This document shows, piece after piece, positions 35,248-44,953 of a stretch of 64,000 bases of DNA. Source of the stretch: FEN-1297 sp963710735 (GTDB lineage: Bacteria > Bacteroidota > Ignavibacteria > Ignavibacteriales > Ignavibacteriaceae); assembly GCA_963710735.1 (NCBI GenBank), contig CAVQBN010000006.1:472745-536744 (forward strand), in the 5' to 3' direction. Position numbers and translations under genes: made by a program. A model generated the notes under the pieces. That model worked only from the letters and a program-made list of their open reading frames with translations. It did not search any database and was not told where the DNA came from. Positions within the stretch are counted from its first letter, which is position 1. The number at the start of each line of letters is the position of its first letter.

Positions 35248-36336
35248 ATGCAAAATAGAGTATATAATTTTAGTGCAGGCCCGGCAATTTTACCGGAGGA
35301 TGTACTTAAAGAAGCACAGGAAAATCTTTTTGCCCTTCCCGGTGTGGGAATGTCAATTTTGGAAATTAGTCATCGTTCAAAAACTTTTGATAAAATTCAT
35401 AATGAAGCTAAAGCGGATTTAAAATCATTACTCGGCATTAGCGATAATTATGATGTTTTATTTTTACAGGGCGGTGCAAGCCTTCAGTTTTCTATGGTTC
35501 CTTTAAATCTTATGCCTCCTAAAAATAAAGCTGATTATATTTTAACGGGGAGCTGGTCAAAGAAAGCTCAAAAGGAAGCAAAACGTGTAGGAACCGTAAA
35601 TGTAGCGGCTTCAACCGAGAGTGATGTATTCAATCATATTCCCAAACAGGAAGAATTAAAATTAGATCCGGATGCTTCGTATGTTCACTTTACTTCGAAC
35701 AATACAATCTACGGAACAGAATGGCACAAAGAACCAGAAGTAGGAAATGTTCCATTAGTCTGCGATGCTTCTTCGGATATTCTTAGTAGAAAAATTGACG
35801 TTAATAAGTATGCCTTGATATACGCAGGCGCTCAAAAAAATATGGGGCCTGCAGGTGTAACATTGGTTATTCTTAGAAAAGATTTACTTGAAAGAAGTCC
35901 GGATTCACTTCACACAATGCTGAATTATAAGACACATTCGGAAAATAACTCTCTTTACAATACACCATCTTCATTCGGTATTTATATTATCGGACTTGTA
36001 GCTAAGTGGCTAATTAAAAACGGCGGATTAGACGCAATGCATAAAGTGAATAAAGAAAAGGCTGATCTTTTATATAAATGCATCGATGAAAGCAAGGGTT
36101 TCTTTAAAGGCCACGCTCTAACAGACAGTCGTTCATTAATGAATATTACTTTCAGGTTACCCAGCGAAGATTTAGAAAAGAAATTAATTGCAGAAGCTAC
36201 TGCTGCCGGTTTTGACGGAGTAAAAGGACATCGTTCCGTAGGCGGATTAAGGGCTTCAATTTATAATGCTTTCCCTAAAAAAGGTGTAGAAGCCCTGGTT
36301 GAGTTCATGAAAGAATTTCAAAAGAAGAATGGTTAA
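35248..36336 (+). CDS. serC: Phosphoserine aminotransferase
   Basis: 362 residues, full length. It converts 3-phosphohydroxypyruvate and glutamate to phosphoserine and 2-oxoglutarate, and can act in pyridoxal phosphate synthesis. The N-terminus NFSAGPAILP, the phosphate site GGASLQF, and the PLP lysine in AGAQKNMGPAG (about residue 197) are all present, along with KGHRSVGGLRASIYNA. AGAGGA precedes the start. Preceded by DUF1015; serA is not next to it, unlike in many relatives. Confidence 0.97.
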   Translation: MQNRVYNFSAGPAILPEDVLKEAQENLFALPGVGMSILEISHRSKTFDKIHNEAKADLKSLLGISDNYDVLFLQGGASLQFSMVPLNLMPPKNKADYILTGSWSKKAQKEAKRVGTVNVAASTESDVFNHIPKQEELKLDPDASYVHFTSNNTIYGTEWHKEPEVGNVPLVCDASSDILSRKIDVNKYALIYAGAQKNMGPAGVTLVILRKDLLERSPDSLHTMLNYKTHSENNSLYNTPSSFGIYIIGLVAKWLIKNGGLDAMHKVNKEKADLLYKCIDESKGFFKGHALTDSRSLMNITFRLPSEDLEKKLIAEATAAGFDGVKGHRSVGGLRASIYNAFPKKGVEALVEFMKEFQKKNG

Positions 36337-36348
36337 TTATCTTTAATT

Positions 36349-36377
36349 GGCGTTCATAATCTTTTTTTATGAACGCC
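36349..36377 (+). terminator. Strong hairpin after serC
   Basis: GGCGTTCATAA (36349-36359) and TTATGAACGCC (36367-36377) form a perfect 11-bp stem with a T-rich 7-nt loop, 13 nt after the serC stop. It lacks a T tract after the stem, so it may block 3' exonucleases or reduce read-through into the lipoprotein gene. Confidence 0.6.
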
Positions 36378-36408
36378 GCATTAATCAATAAAAGAATAAA
36401 AGGTAACT

Positions 36409-36834
36409 ATGAAACTTGCTTTATTAATTTTATCTGCTTTGATGTTTATATTTTACTCATGTTCAAAGAAAGAAGAAGTTAAATTAACTGCTTTCAGTTC
36501 TGAAGCATTTGCATACAATATGGGAGACAGCTCCGAAGTTGATGCAACTACAAGGGTAAAAGGATTTCAGCAGGATGAAAAAAACGGCAGTTATTATGCT
36601 ACTTTATCATACGATGTGGATTTAATAACTCCTAAAGGCGACACTGTAAAATCCATTATAAGCAGAGTAGAAGATAAAATTCATAAAGAAAAAATGACGG
36701 ACACTCAGCTTGAGGCACAATTTGATATTGACTCCACTTATAAAAATGGAAAATATAAAATTTTATTCCGTATAAAAGATGCTCTTTCAGGAAAAACAAC
36801 AACTTCGGAATCCAATTTTAGTTTAGGTGATTAA
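36409..36834 (+). CDS. Small lipoprotein of unknown function
   Basis: 141 residues with a lipoprotein signal ending at Cys18 (MFIFYSC). The mature part has a beta-rich pattern (YYATLSYDVDLITPKGD, KYKILFRIKDALSG) like an Ig-fold or transport-associated domain; I do not recognise the family. It follows serC after 72 nt, with the strong hairpin between, so it may be only weakly co-transcribed. Confidence 0.6.
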   Translation: MKLALLILSALMFIFYSCSKKEEVKLTAFSSEAFAYNMGDSSEVDATTRVKGFQQDEKNGSYYATLSYDVDLITPKGDTVKSIISRVEDKIHKEKMTDTQLEAQFDIDSTYKNGKYKILFRIKDALSGKTTTSESNFSLGD

Positions 36835-36902
36835 AAGTAATAATGAATATCGGCGGGAAATCCGCAAGGTTTTTTTGAGGACATAAAATTACGAAGTACT
36901 AA

Positions 36903-37292
36903 TTATTTAACCTGCTCTTTAAAATATTTTTCAGGAATACTTTTTCTTCCCGAATAACCTTTTTCCATATCATGGTAAAATCTAATATCATCTTCATCAC
37001 TTCGCCAGCATAGGAATACTTCTTCGCCGTCAATAACAGCAGGAAAATCAACTAACCCTACACTAAAATTCCAATCCTTATAATAGCAGCCTATTTCTTC
37101 CAGTTCCCTCATAAATCCATTTACATTTTCTACCATTTTTTTAATTTCAGAATTATCTTCAATTGCACCTTCAAGATCTTCGGCAAGAAGGCGGATTTCT
37201 TTTGTTGTATCAAGAATGTCCTTTACAATTTGCTTTACCAGAGGCAATGTAAGCTGAGCTTCATCCGGAGTAAAGTATTTTGTTTCAGTCAT
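36903..37292 (-). CDS. DUF2203-family protein
   Basis: 129 residues. It opens with YFTPDEAQLTLPLVKQIV, the DUF2203 signature, then a helical region with acidic and Leu-rich turns and a C-terminal VGLVDFPAVIDGEEVFLCWR that carries a likely nucleotide- or metal-binding loop in the family. Function unknown. It is on its own between convergent and divergent neighbours. Confidence 0.8.
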   Translation of the reverse strand: MTETKYFTPDEAQLTLPLVKQIVKDILDTTKEIRLLAEDLEGAIEDNSEIKKMVENVNGFMRELEEIGCYYKDWNFSVGLVDFPAVIDGEEVFLCWRSDEDDIRFYHDMEKGYSGRKSIPEKYFKEQVK

Positions 37293-37485
37293 CTTAGTCT
37301 CACAATTAAATGAATTTATAAGTCTTTTAAATTTCTAAAGTAAAATTACACTTTAATTGTATAAAAAAAAGCTCATTTTTTTTATGACATTAAATAAATT
37401 CAGGATTTTCCAGATTCATATTCACGCTATTTTGAAGTGTTTTAACGGTAAGGGTCTTTATTTTATTAAATAATTAAGACTTAAA

Positions 37486-38481
37486 TCAAAACCATGCTAT
37501 TAGATGAATGGAAATGTAATAAGTAGCCATAGCGAAAATAGCTGAGAGCGGAATTGTTAAAATCCATGCCCATAGGATATTTCTTGCAACTCCCCATCGA
37601 ACAGCGGAAAATCCTTTAATTGAGCCTACACCGATTATTGAACCGGTTATAGTGTGAGTTGTACTTACTGGAATCCCCAGAAGGCTGGCAATAATAATTG
37701 TAATACCCGCAGAAGTTTCAGCACTGAAACCTCCGAAAGGTGTAAGTTTTGTAACTCGCATTCCCAATGTTTTAATTACTTTCCAGCCGCCTATCATTGT
37801 TCCGAGTGCAATTGTAGTGTAACTTAAAAGAATTACCCAGTATGGAACGTAAAATGTGCTTCCAAGTAGTTTGTTAGTAAATAAAACAACCGCAATTATT
37901 CCAATTGTTTTTTGAGCATCGTTTGAACCGTGGCTTAAACTGAATAGTGCAGAAGAAATAAGCTGATACCTGCGAAAATGTTTATCTACATTCCGCGGTG
38001 TTTTGTTTCTGACAATCCACATAGTTACAATTGAAAAGACAAGGGAAATTAAAAATCCCATAATAGGCGCCAGGAAAATAAAAATAATAACTTTAGTAAA
38101 ACCGGAAACTACCAAGGCGTGTATCCCGGCCTTTGCAATTCCGGCACCACCGTATCCTCCGATAATTGCATGAGAAACACTTATCGGTAATCCGAAATGA
38201 GTTGCGCTAGCCGATAAAATTATTGCTCCCACCAATCCCGAGAAAATTACTAAATTATTTACTATTGATACATCCACAATCCCCTTACCTATTGTAGTTG
38301 CAACACTAACGCCAAAAATAAAAGCCGCTAGAAAGTTAAACGCTGCAGCCCAAACTACTGCCTGCATCGGCGTTAATACCCTCGTTGAAACAATTGTGGC
38401 AATGGAATTTGCGGCATCGTTCATTCCATTATAGAAATCGAAGACAAGGGCCAGGATTATAATAAATATTGCGAAGTGCAT
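37486..38481 (-). CDS. pit: Inorganic phosphate transporter, PiT family
   Basis: 331 residues with about ten membrane helices. The two inverted PiT signatures are clear: GMNDAANSIAT (about 19-29) and SHGSNDAQKTIG (about 181-192). It carries phosphate with H+ or Na+. It starts 6 nt after the DUF47 gene, which in many bacteria encodes its regulator, so they form a two-gene operon. Confidence 0.95.
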   Translation of the reverse strand: MHFAIFIIILALVFDFYNGMNDAANSIATIVSTRVLTPMQAVVWAAAFNFLAAFIFGVSVATTIGKGIVDVSIVNNLVIFSGLVGAIILSASATHFGLPISVSHAIIGGYGGAGIAKAGIHALVVSGFTKVIIFIFLAPIMGFLISLVFSIVTMWIVRNKTPRNVDKHFRRYQLISSALFSLSHGSNDAQKTIGIIAVVLFTNKLLGSTFYVPYWVILLSYTTIALGTMIGGWKVIKTLGMRVTKLTPFGGFSAETSAGITIIIASLLGIPVSTTHTITGSIIGVGSIKGFSAVRWGVARNILWAWILTIPLSAIFAMATYYISIHLIAWF

Positions 38482-38487
38482 TCTGTT

Positions 38488-39099
38488 TTAAGCATTCTTT
38501 AAAAATATTGCGAGTATAATGTTAGAGGCAGCCTGGCATTTATCCGAGGCTTTTTCCAATAAATCAAGGACTTCTTTTTCTTTTATCAGAGTAATAGCAT
38601 CTTTTGCATTGCTAAAGAGTTCTTTAATTGCCTGATGATAAACTTTATCGGCCTCGCTTTCCAAGTCTTTAACTGCTTTTAATTCATTTACATGCTTTGA
38701 TTTTAAATCGATTAAAGCTTTTCCCAGTTCTTTAATTTGTTCTAAAACAATGGAAGAAAGTTCTGCGGCATAATTTATTTTATTTGAAATGTTCAGAATA
38801 TCTACGCGCAGGGAAGCAGCCAAAAGCATATCGCTAATATCATCTAATCTCTTTACCAATGTAAAAATATCTTCACGGTCAAACGGTGTAATAAAAGTTT
38901 TATTGAGACGTTTTATAATTTTATAACTTAGTTCGTCACATCGTAATTCGAGGGGTTTAATCTTTAATAGAATATCTTTATCAACTTTTTCTAAAGAGAA
39001 CAAATTATTTACATGATGTGCCATTTCATCGATATAAGCAATCATATTTCTGAAATCTTCAAAGTACTTTTCTTCTTTGGGTAAGAGTTTATTAAACAT
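38488..39099 (-). CDS. DUF47 (PhoU-like) Pit accessory protein
   Basis: 203 residues, all helical. PhoU-like DUF47 signatures are EADKVYHQAIKELF and TPFDREDIFTLVKRLDDI. Such proteins gate or tune Pit-type phosphate transport and bind metal through acidic residues. It lies directly before pit and 144 nt after the MscS gene. Confidence 0.93.
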   Translation of the reverse strand: MFNKLLPKEEKYFEDFRNMIAYIDEMAHHVNNLFSLEKVDKDILLKIKPLELRCDELSYKIIKRLNKTFITPFDREDIFTLVKRLDDISDMLLAASLRVDILNISNKINYAAELSSIVLEQIKELGKALIDLKSKHVNELKAVKDLESEADKVYHQAIKELFSNAKDAITLIKEKEVLDLLEKASDKCQAASNIILAIFLKNA

Positions 39100-39243
39100 T
39101 TAACTACCTGTATTTTAGGGTGGAATATTTGCCCACTTTGTTTGAAATCATTAAACAAAATTAAGAATATTTTTTTAATACTAAAACTAAATTGCGGTAA
39201 AATATTTCGAATTTTAAGCTTTAATAATCCCAAAAGAGCGTTA

Positions 39244-41205
39244 TTATTGATCTTTCTTTTTCTGATTATTAAAAAAATTACCAAATGGTGAAATGCGGAA
39301 TGGCGGCGGGTCATAATTTTTCGGTAAATATTCATCCGGTAACTGAATTTTGTTGCCGTCACGCATACCGGAAAAGTGCGGTGACATAATTTCCACTCCA
39401 GCTTCATTAAATTTATCCTGTATATTCTGGTGCAGATCCGAATAAATTTTCGCCATAATATTCGGTTTATCGGTGTAAACATTCAATTCATAGTGAACAT
39501 AAAAATCATCCAAATCAGTTTGCAAAATGAAAGGAGCCGGTTCTTTTAAAATATTTTCTGTAGCCGAAGCTGCGGCTTTTAGAAGTTCATGAATTTTTCT
39601 CCATGGTGCATCATAAGTGATAGTAACAGTTGTATGAAGAATCAATCCCTTTTGTTTTGCAGTGGAGCTGTAATTGATTATATGGCTTCCAAGAACCATA
39701 GAATTAGGAACTGTTACATCTACATTTTTAATAGTTCTTAAGCGGGTGCCCAGCAAAGTCTTTTCAATAACATCTCCAATTGTATCGGCAATCTTAACAC
39801 GATCACCGATTTTAAATGGACGCATGTATGTTAATACTACGCCGCCCACAATATTAGAAACCGCTGAAGTGGAGCCGAACGAAAAGAGAATTCCTAAAAA
39901 TATTGATATACCTCTGAAAAAGGAAGAATCGGAACCCGGTATATATGGGAAAATTACTATGGCTGCAAAAACAATAACCAAAAAGCGAACAATCTTATAC
40001 GTAGGTACTGCCCATTCTGATGGAAACTTGACAAATGTTATTGTTTCACGTTCTATTTCGCCAAAAATAAATTTAATAAATTTAATTACATACCTTGTAA
40101 CAAAAGCGATAACCAGTATTGAGAAAAGATGGGGAAGAAATTTTATAAATGAAATTACTACATTTCCTAATGGATTAATTATATACCCGAAAAGTGTAGA
40201 CGCCCATGTTCTTGTAAAATAAAAAAGACTGAAAAGAAGTGTAATATAAAAATACGTGAGCAGTATTAAGAAGAAGAACCGTCCGACTTTAATTCCGAAC
40301 TTTATAATTTCTAAAATTCTTTCGTCGGATAAAATTTCCAGGTTTTTTACTTTAACTGATTTAATTAAAGTCCCCTTCCATTCTTCAGCTTTTTTATTCA
40401 GTACACTGAAGAAAGTATTTATCGTTTTATAAAGGATAAAACCTGCTGTTGTTACAATTACCGCCAGTAAAACGCCGCTTAAGATAGGTTTCACATTCCA
40501 GTATCTTGTCCACGGAAATAAAGACAATGAATAAATTATAAAGAAATAAATAACAGCCAGTGAAATTGCTAACCGTATTAGTTTTAGCAGTACTATAAAA
40601 AATGCTGAAATAGCCTCTGCACTTAATATTTCCTCATTCCTTACTTTAATGGATTTAAATACTGACCCTTCCCAGCTCTCAAACTTTGCATATCCTTTGG
40701 GAAATATTTTTCGCGATCCCCAGAATAAAAAGGATATTATTAATAATAATAGTACTGTTATACCTGTGTTTATTAATAACGTCTTGGTACTATGAATTTG
40801 TATATCCCTATTGAGTGCGTTGCGTAAAATTGAAGCATATTGATTACCAAGCTCAAAGGAAGATTTACCTGATTTTATTGTATCGGCATTTGAAAGCGAC
40901 ATGATAACAACAGAATCCAGTTCAATATTCGTTATACCCGAAACATCTTTTACTTTTATTGGATTAGGATTGGTTTCTTTTTTTACAATTTCCGATAACC
41001 GTTTTTCGATTGCCTCAACACGCTGTTTAGCTGTAAATGGACCGATATTGGCATTAATGAAGAACAAAGTATCTCCTGTAAGTATAACAGGAATGCCGGT
41101 CTTTTCATGTATTTGCAGCGAATCAGTTTTTAATTTTGCATTAATATTTAGAAAAGCAGCAGCACAAATAATAATTATTATAATTTTATTCGATAGCTTT
41201 AGCAT
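39244..41205 (-). CDS. Large MscS-family mechanosensitive channel
   Basis: 653 residues, well over the 286 of E. coli MscS. It has an N-terminal signal-like helix (IIIIIICAAAFLNINA), an extracytoplasmic domain (about 30-130), several extra membrane segments, and then the MscS core: the pore helix FSFGSTSAVSNIVGGVVLTYMRPF (about 440-465), the beta domain IGDRVKIADTIGDVIEKTLL and the C-terminal alpha/beta domain. It likely releases solutes during hypo-osmotic shock and could be voltage- or ligand-modulated through the large N-terminus, as in MscK or YbdG relatives. Confidence 0.9.
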   Translation of the reverse strand: MLKLSNKIIIIIICAAAFLNINAKLKTDSLQIHEKTGIPVILTGDTLFFINANIGPFTAKQRVEAIEKRLSEIVKKETNPNPIKVKDVSGITNIELDSVVIMSLSNADTIKSGKSSFELGNQYASILRNALNRDIQIHSTKTLLINTGITVLLLLIISFLFWGSRKIFPKGYAKFESWEGSVFKSIKVRNEEILSAEAISAFFIVLLKLIRLAISLAVIYFFIIYSLSLFPWTRYWNVKPILSGVLLAVIVTTAGFILYKTINTFFSVLNKKAEEWKGTLIKSVKVKNLEILSDERILEIIKFGIKVGRFFFLILLTYFYITLLFSLFYFTRTWASTLFGYIINPLGNVVISFIKFLPHLFSILVIAFVTRYVIKFIKFIFGEIERETITFVKFPSEWAVPTYKIVRFLVIVFAAIVIFPYIPGSDSSFFRGISIFLGILFSFGSTSAVSNIVGGVVLTYMRPFKIGDRVKIADTIGDVIEKTLLGTRLRTIKNVDVTVPNSMVLGSHIINYSSTAKQKGLILHTTVTITYDAPWRKIHELLKAAASATENILKEPAPFILQTDLDDFYVHYELNVYTDKPNIMAKIYSDLHQNIQDKFNEAGVEIMSPHFSGMRDGNKIQLPDEYLPKNYDPPPFRISPFGNFFNNQKKKDQ

Positions 41206-41280
41206 ATAAGTTTTTCAATTGGATTTGAATGTTTTAATATAATAAAAAATGATTATAAAAATCTTACATAATTTTATTAT

Positions 41281-41311
41281 AAAAAACCCGGTCTATTTAT
41301 TAAACCGGGTT
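41281..41311 (-). terminator. Terminator of pruA
   Basis: An 8-bp AACCCGGT/ACCGGGTT stem with an 11-nt loop, followed on the minus strand by TTTTT, 50 nt after the pruA stop. Confidence 0.8.
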
Positions 41312-41361
41312 ATAAATGGGAACAAAAATAATCCCATTAAAGTTTCTCTTTAAGAAAAGAA

Positions 41362-42993
41362 TTACTTTTCTGCCATAAAAGGATATCGCCAGTCTTTCGG
41401 AGGATCAAACGTTTCTTTCATTGCTCTTGCCGTCATCCATCTAAGCACATTCATAGCACTGCCGGCCTTATCATTAGTTCCAGAAGAACGTCCGCCTCCA
41501 AATGGCTGCTGGCCTACAACTGCGGCAGTCGGCTTATCGTTTATATAAAAATTACCTGCAGCATTTTTTAGTTTATCAGACATTTTTGAAATTACAGCAC
41601 GATCTTTTCCCCAAATGCAGCCTGTTAAAGCGTATGGTGATGTTTGATCGCATAAATTAAGTGCTTCATCAAACTTTTCATCTTCATAAACGTATATTGT
41701 TAACACGGGGCCGAATATTTCCTCCTCCATAGTTTTGAACTTTGGATTTGTAGTAACTATTGTAGTCGGTTCAATAAAATATCCCTTTGAGTCGTCGCAT
41801 TTTCCGCCCGTAATTATTTCTGCATCTTTAGACTCTTTTGCATAATCAATGTATTCTTTTATACTTCTGAATGCGGCTTTATCAATAACAGCAGACATAA
41901 AATTTGAAAAATCTTCCGGATCACCCATTTTAATTTTTTTAACTTCGGTCACATATTTTTTCTTGAAATCATTCCATAATGATTTTGGTATATACATCCT
42001 GGAAGCAGCGGAACATTTCTGTCCTTGGTATTCAAATGCGCCGCGTAATGCTGCTACAACAAGTGCATCCACGTCTGCAGAATTATGAACAAAAATAAAA
42101 TCCTTTCCACCGGTTTCTCCAACAATGCGTGGATAATATTTCGATTTATTAATATTGTTGCCGACTGTTTTCCACATTCCCTGGAAAACGGCAGTCGATC
42201 CGGTAAAATGTATTCCTGCTAAATCCGGGCTAGCCATTACAGGGTCACCAACTTCACCACCCGAGCCCGGAATAAAATTTATAACTCCAGGAGGCAACCC
42301 GGCTTCTTCCCAAAGTTTCATTAAAAAGTAAGCAGAATAAACCGCACTTGATGCCGGCTTCCACAACGAAACATTTCCAACAATAACCGGGGCCGTAGGT
42401 AAGTTACCTGCAATCGATGTAAAATTGAATGGCGTAACCGCAAAAACAAATCCTTCTAACGCACGGTACTCTTCACGGTTCCACATCCCTTTAGGTGAAT
42501 ATGGCTGCTCACCCATCAGCTGGGTCATATAGTAAGTATTAAAACGCCAGAAGTCAATTAATTCGCAGGCAGAATCTATCTCCGCTTGATATGCTGTTTT
42601 AGATTGCCCAAGCATTGTGGCTGCATTTATCGTCATACGCCATGAGCCTGAAAGAAGTTCGGCAGCTTTTAAAAATACTGAAGCTCTGTGTTCCCAAGAC
42701 ATTTCAGCCCAGATTTTTCTCGCTTCAAGAGCAGCCTCAATTGCCATATTAACTTCTTTTGCACCGGCTTTATGATAAAATCCCAATTTTTTTGAATGAT
42801 CATGAGGAGTTTTGATTTCGACAGTCTTGCCGGTTTTAATTTCTTTACCGCCAATTATCAGGGGAATTTCAATTTCTTTTGATTGTAGTTCTTTAAGTTT
42901 TTTCTTTAATGCTTCTTTTTCCGGAGTACCCGGTGCATAGGATAACACGGGTTCATTTACCGGAAACGGCACTTTAAAATATGCGTTTGACAT
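41362..42993 (-). CDS. pruA: L-glutamate gamma-semialdehyde dehydrogenase
   Basis: 543 residues, matching the stand-alone group 2 P5C dehydrogenases. It oxidises glutamate gamma-semialdehyde to glutamate with NAD+, the last step of proline and ornithine breakdown. VGETGGKDF carries the general base Glu, GQKCSAASR the catalytic Cys (around residue 325), and MEEEIFGPVLTIYVY the later conserved Glu. GGAGAA precedes the start. The proline dehydrogenase partner is not adjacent. Confidence 0.97.
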   Translation of the reverse strand: MSNAYFKVPFPVNEPVLSYAPGTPEKEALKKKLKELQSKEIEIPLIIGGKEIKTGKTVEIKTPHDHSKKLGFYHKAGAKEVNMAIEAALEARKIWAEMSWEHRASVFLKAAELLSGSWRMTINAATMLGQSKTAYQAEIDSACELIDFWRFNTYYMTQLMGEQPYSPKGMWNREEYRALEGFVFAVTPFNFTSIAGNLPTAPVIVGNVSLWKPASSAVYSAYFLMKLWEEAGLPPGVINFIPGSGGEVGDPVMASPDLAGIHFTGSTAVFQGMWKTVGNNINKSKYYPRIVGETGGKDFIFVHNSADVDALVVAALRGAFEYQGQKCSAASRMYIPKSLWNDFKKKYVTEVKKIKMGDPEDFSNFMSAVIDKAAFRSIKEYIDYAKESKDAEIITGGKCDDSKGYFIEPTTIVTTNPKFKTMEEEIFGPVLTIYVYEDEKFDEALNLCDQTSPYALTGCIWGKDRAVISKMSDKLKNAAGNFYINDKPTAAVVGQQPFGGGRSSGTNDKAGSAMNVLRWMTARAMKETFDPPKDWRYPFMAEK

Positions 42994-43180
42994 AAATATT
43001 TCTCCATTCTACTAAATACTTATAAAATTATTGCCTTAAAATTAAGAAAAATAAAACAAAGTTTTTCGTTGAATGAATCAATGCTTTAAAGTAAGGATTT
43101 CATATAAAAAAGTGATACTAAAACACAGATTTTTTCAATATTATTTTTGAATTATATTATATGATAGATTAATAAAATAA

Positions 43181-43204
43181 GCCTCTTCGATTTTTCGGAG
43201 AGGC
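43181..43204 (-). terminator. Terminator of the DUF6515 gene
   Basis: GCCTCTTCGA / TCGGAGAGGC stem (one G-T pair) with a 4-nt loop, followed on the minus strand by TTATTTTATT, 28 nt after the stop. Confidence 0.75.
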
Positions 43205-43232
43205 CTGGATTGAAAAATCTTTTTTTTATGTT

Positions 43233-43622
43233 TTATAGCGGAGCTTTAACAACCACATATACTTTTTCGCGCGGATAAAATCTGTAATAAACATCGCCGA
43301 ATACATAATACTTTACACGATGAAATCGTACAATCTTATATCCATGAGGAAGTAATGTAATTCTTGCGCCAATAGGTGCTACTATTTTAACATATCCTTT
43401 CGGGCCTCTGTTATAATAATAACCTTCGCGGTAAAAGTAATGCCTCTTTTTCACAATCACTTCTCTGTATTCAACATTACGCCTAACTATTCTTTCTCTC
43501 CTATCTTTAACCCTTTCCCTATGGTATTCCCTATTCTGAGCATTAGCACTGCCGGGCAATACTAATAATACTGCCGATAAAAAGAGTACGGCCGCAATCA
43601 AATTATTTATTAGTTTTTTCAC
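43233..43622 (-). CDS. DUF6515-like secreted protein
   Basis: 129 residues. The signal peptide (LIAAVLFLSAVLLVLPGSANAQ) is followed by a very basic, Arg/Tyr/Lys-rich stretch (REYHRERVKDRRERIVRR) and a beta-rich part with ARITLLPHGYKIVRFHRVKYYVFGDVYYRFYPREKVYVVV, which looks like the DUF6515 family. The start is GTG (43620-43622) with a perfect AAGGAGG site, one of the strongest in the window, suggesting high expression. Function unknown. Confidence 0.75.
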   Translation of the reverse strand: MKKLINNLIAAVLFLSAVLLVLPGSANAQNREYHRERVKDRRERIVRRNVEYREVIVKKRHYFYREGYYYNRGPKGYVKIVAPIGARITLLPHGYKIVRFHRVKYYVFGDVYYRFYPREKVYVVVKAPL

Positions 43623-43832
43623 GATGACCTCCTTGTATTTGTATTTAATCCTATAACAAGCCTTTACATAAATTCTTTTAGTTATAGGACAATCATGTTT
43701 TTTGTTTGGTTTAAAAGGTTAATTTTTATTAATGATTTGTTAATACTTTTATTTTAAGAGTCAATTTGGAAGGATTATGAAAAACTGCTTGAATTAGCAA
43801 TTTTTTATAATTAGCGGAGTATGTTAAAATTA

Positions 43833-44933
43833 TTAAACATTAAATAAAAAGTGCATAATATCCCCATCCTGCACTTCATATTCCTTACCTTCTACACGTA
43901 AAGCTCCCGCTGACCTGCATGCTGATTCGGAACCGTATTTAATATAATCTTTATAGCTTATAACTTCTGCTCGGATAAAGCCTTTTTCAAAATCAGTATG
44001 AATAACACCGGCAGCCTGCGGCGCTTTCCATCCGCGGTGAATCGTCCAGGCTTTTACTTCCTTTGGTCCCGCAGTAAAATAACTTATTAAGCCGAGTGTG
44101 TGAAATCCTGTGCGGATAATTTTTTCCAATCCGCTCTCTTTAATGCCGAAAGATTCCAGAAATTCCTGTCTTTCTTTATCTTCAAGCCCAACTAATTCTT
44201 CCTCAACCTTTGCGGAAATTTTAACTACATCAGCATTTTTTAATTCAGCAAATTTTTTAACTGAGTTAACATATTCATTATCTTCCGTTAACCCTGCTTC
44301 ATCAACATTAGCACAGTAAATAATTTTCTTTGATGTCATCAGCCTTAATTCATTAAAAAGCTCCTGTAATGACTCTTTACTTTTTTCATGATAAGAGAAG
44401 GCTGTATTTCCTTCGTTCATAAATTTTAAAAGTGCTTCTGCATCCTCCAAAACAGTTTTAATTGATTTATCACCCTTTGCGGCTTTCTGAAGTCTATCAA
44501 TTTTCTTTTCAAGAGTCTGCACATCTGCTAAAATTAATTCGGTTTCTATTACTTCAATATCTCTCAAAGGATCAACACTTCCGTCAACATGAACAACATC
44601 GTCATTATCAAAACATCTTACAACTTCAAGTATTGCATCAGTCTCTCTAATATTCGTTAAAAATTGATTGCCAAGCCCTTCTCCTTTGTTTGCGCCTTTA
44701 ACAAGCCCGGCAATATCAACAAAATCAACAGTCGAATTTACAATGCGCGCCGGGTTAACAAGTTTCGCAAGCTTATCCAGTCTTTCATCAGGAACAGGGA
44801 CAACTGCTTTATTCGGTTCGATAGTGCAAAAAGGATAGTTTTCAGCTTCTGCATTTTGTGCTTTTGTAAGTGCATTAAACAAAGTTGATTTACCAACATT
44901 CGGCAAGCCGACAATTCCGATACTTAAACCCAT
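43833..44933 (-). CDS. ychF: Redox-regulated ATPase/GTPase YchF
   Basis: 366 residues. G1 is GLPNVGKST (8-16), G3 DIAGLVKGA, and the C-terminal TGS domain ends in YEVQDGDIMHFLFNV. YchF (OLA1 family) prefers ATP because its NKxD motif is altered, and it associates with the ribosome. It starts 20 nt after the ABC-F stop, so the two ribosome-associated genes are co-transcribed. Confidence 0.97.
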   Translation of the reverse strand: MGLSIGIVGLPNVGKSTLFNALTKAQNAEAENYPFCTIEPNKAVVPVPDERLDKLAKLVNPARIVNSTVDFVDIAGLVKGANKGEGLGNQFLTNIRETDAILEVVRCFDNDDVVHVDGSVDPLRDIEVIETELILADVQTLEKKIDRLQKAAKGDKSIKTVLEDAEALLKFMNEGNTAFSYHEKSKESLQELFNELRLMTSKKIIYCANVDEAGLTEDNEYVNSVKKFAELKNADVVKISAKVEEELVGLEDKERQEFLESFGIKESGLEKIIRTGFHTLGLISYFTAGPKEVKAWTIHRGWKAPQAAGVIHTDFEKGFIRAEVISYKDYIKYGSESACRSAGALRVEGKEYEVQDGDIMHFLFNV

Positions 44934-44953
44934 TAAGTTTCTCCGATAAGAAT

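Noticed and set aside
39042..39482. A 146-codon minus-strand frame spanning the DUF47/MscS junction
   Set aside because: It overlaps the ends of two well-supported genes in another frame and its arginine/isoleucine-rich product has no family look.
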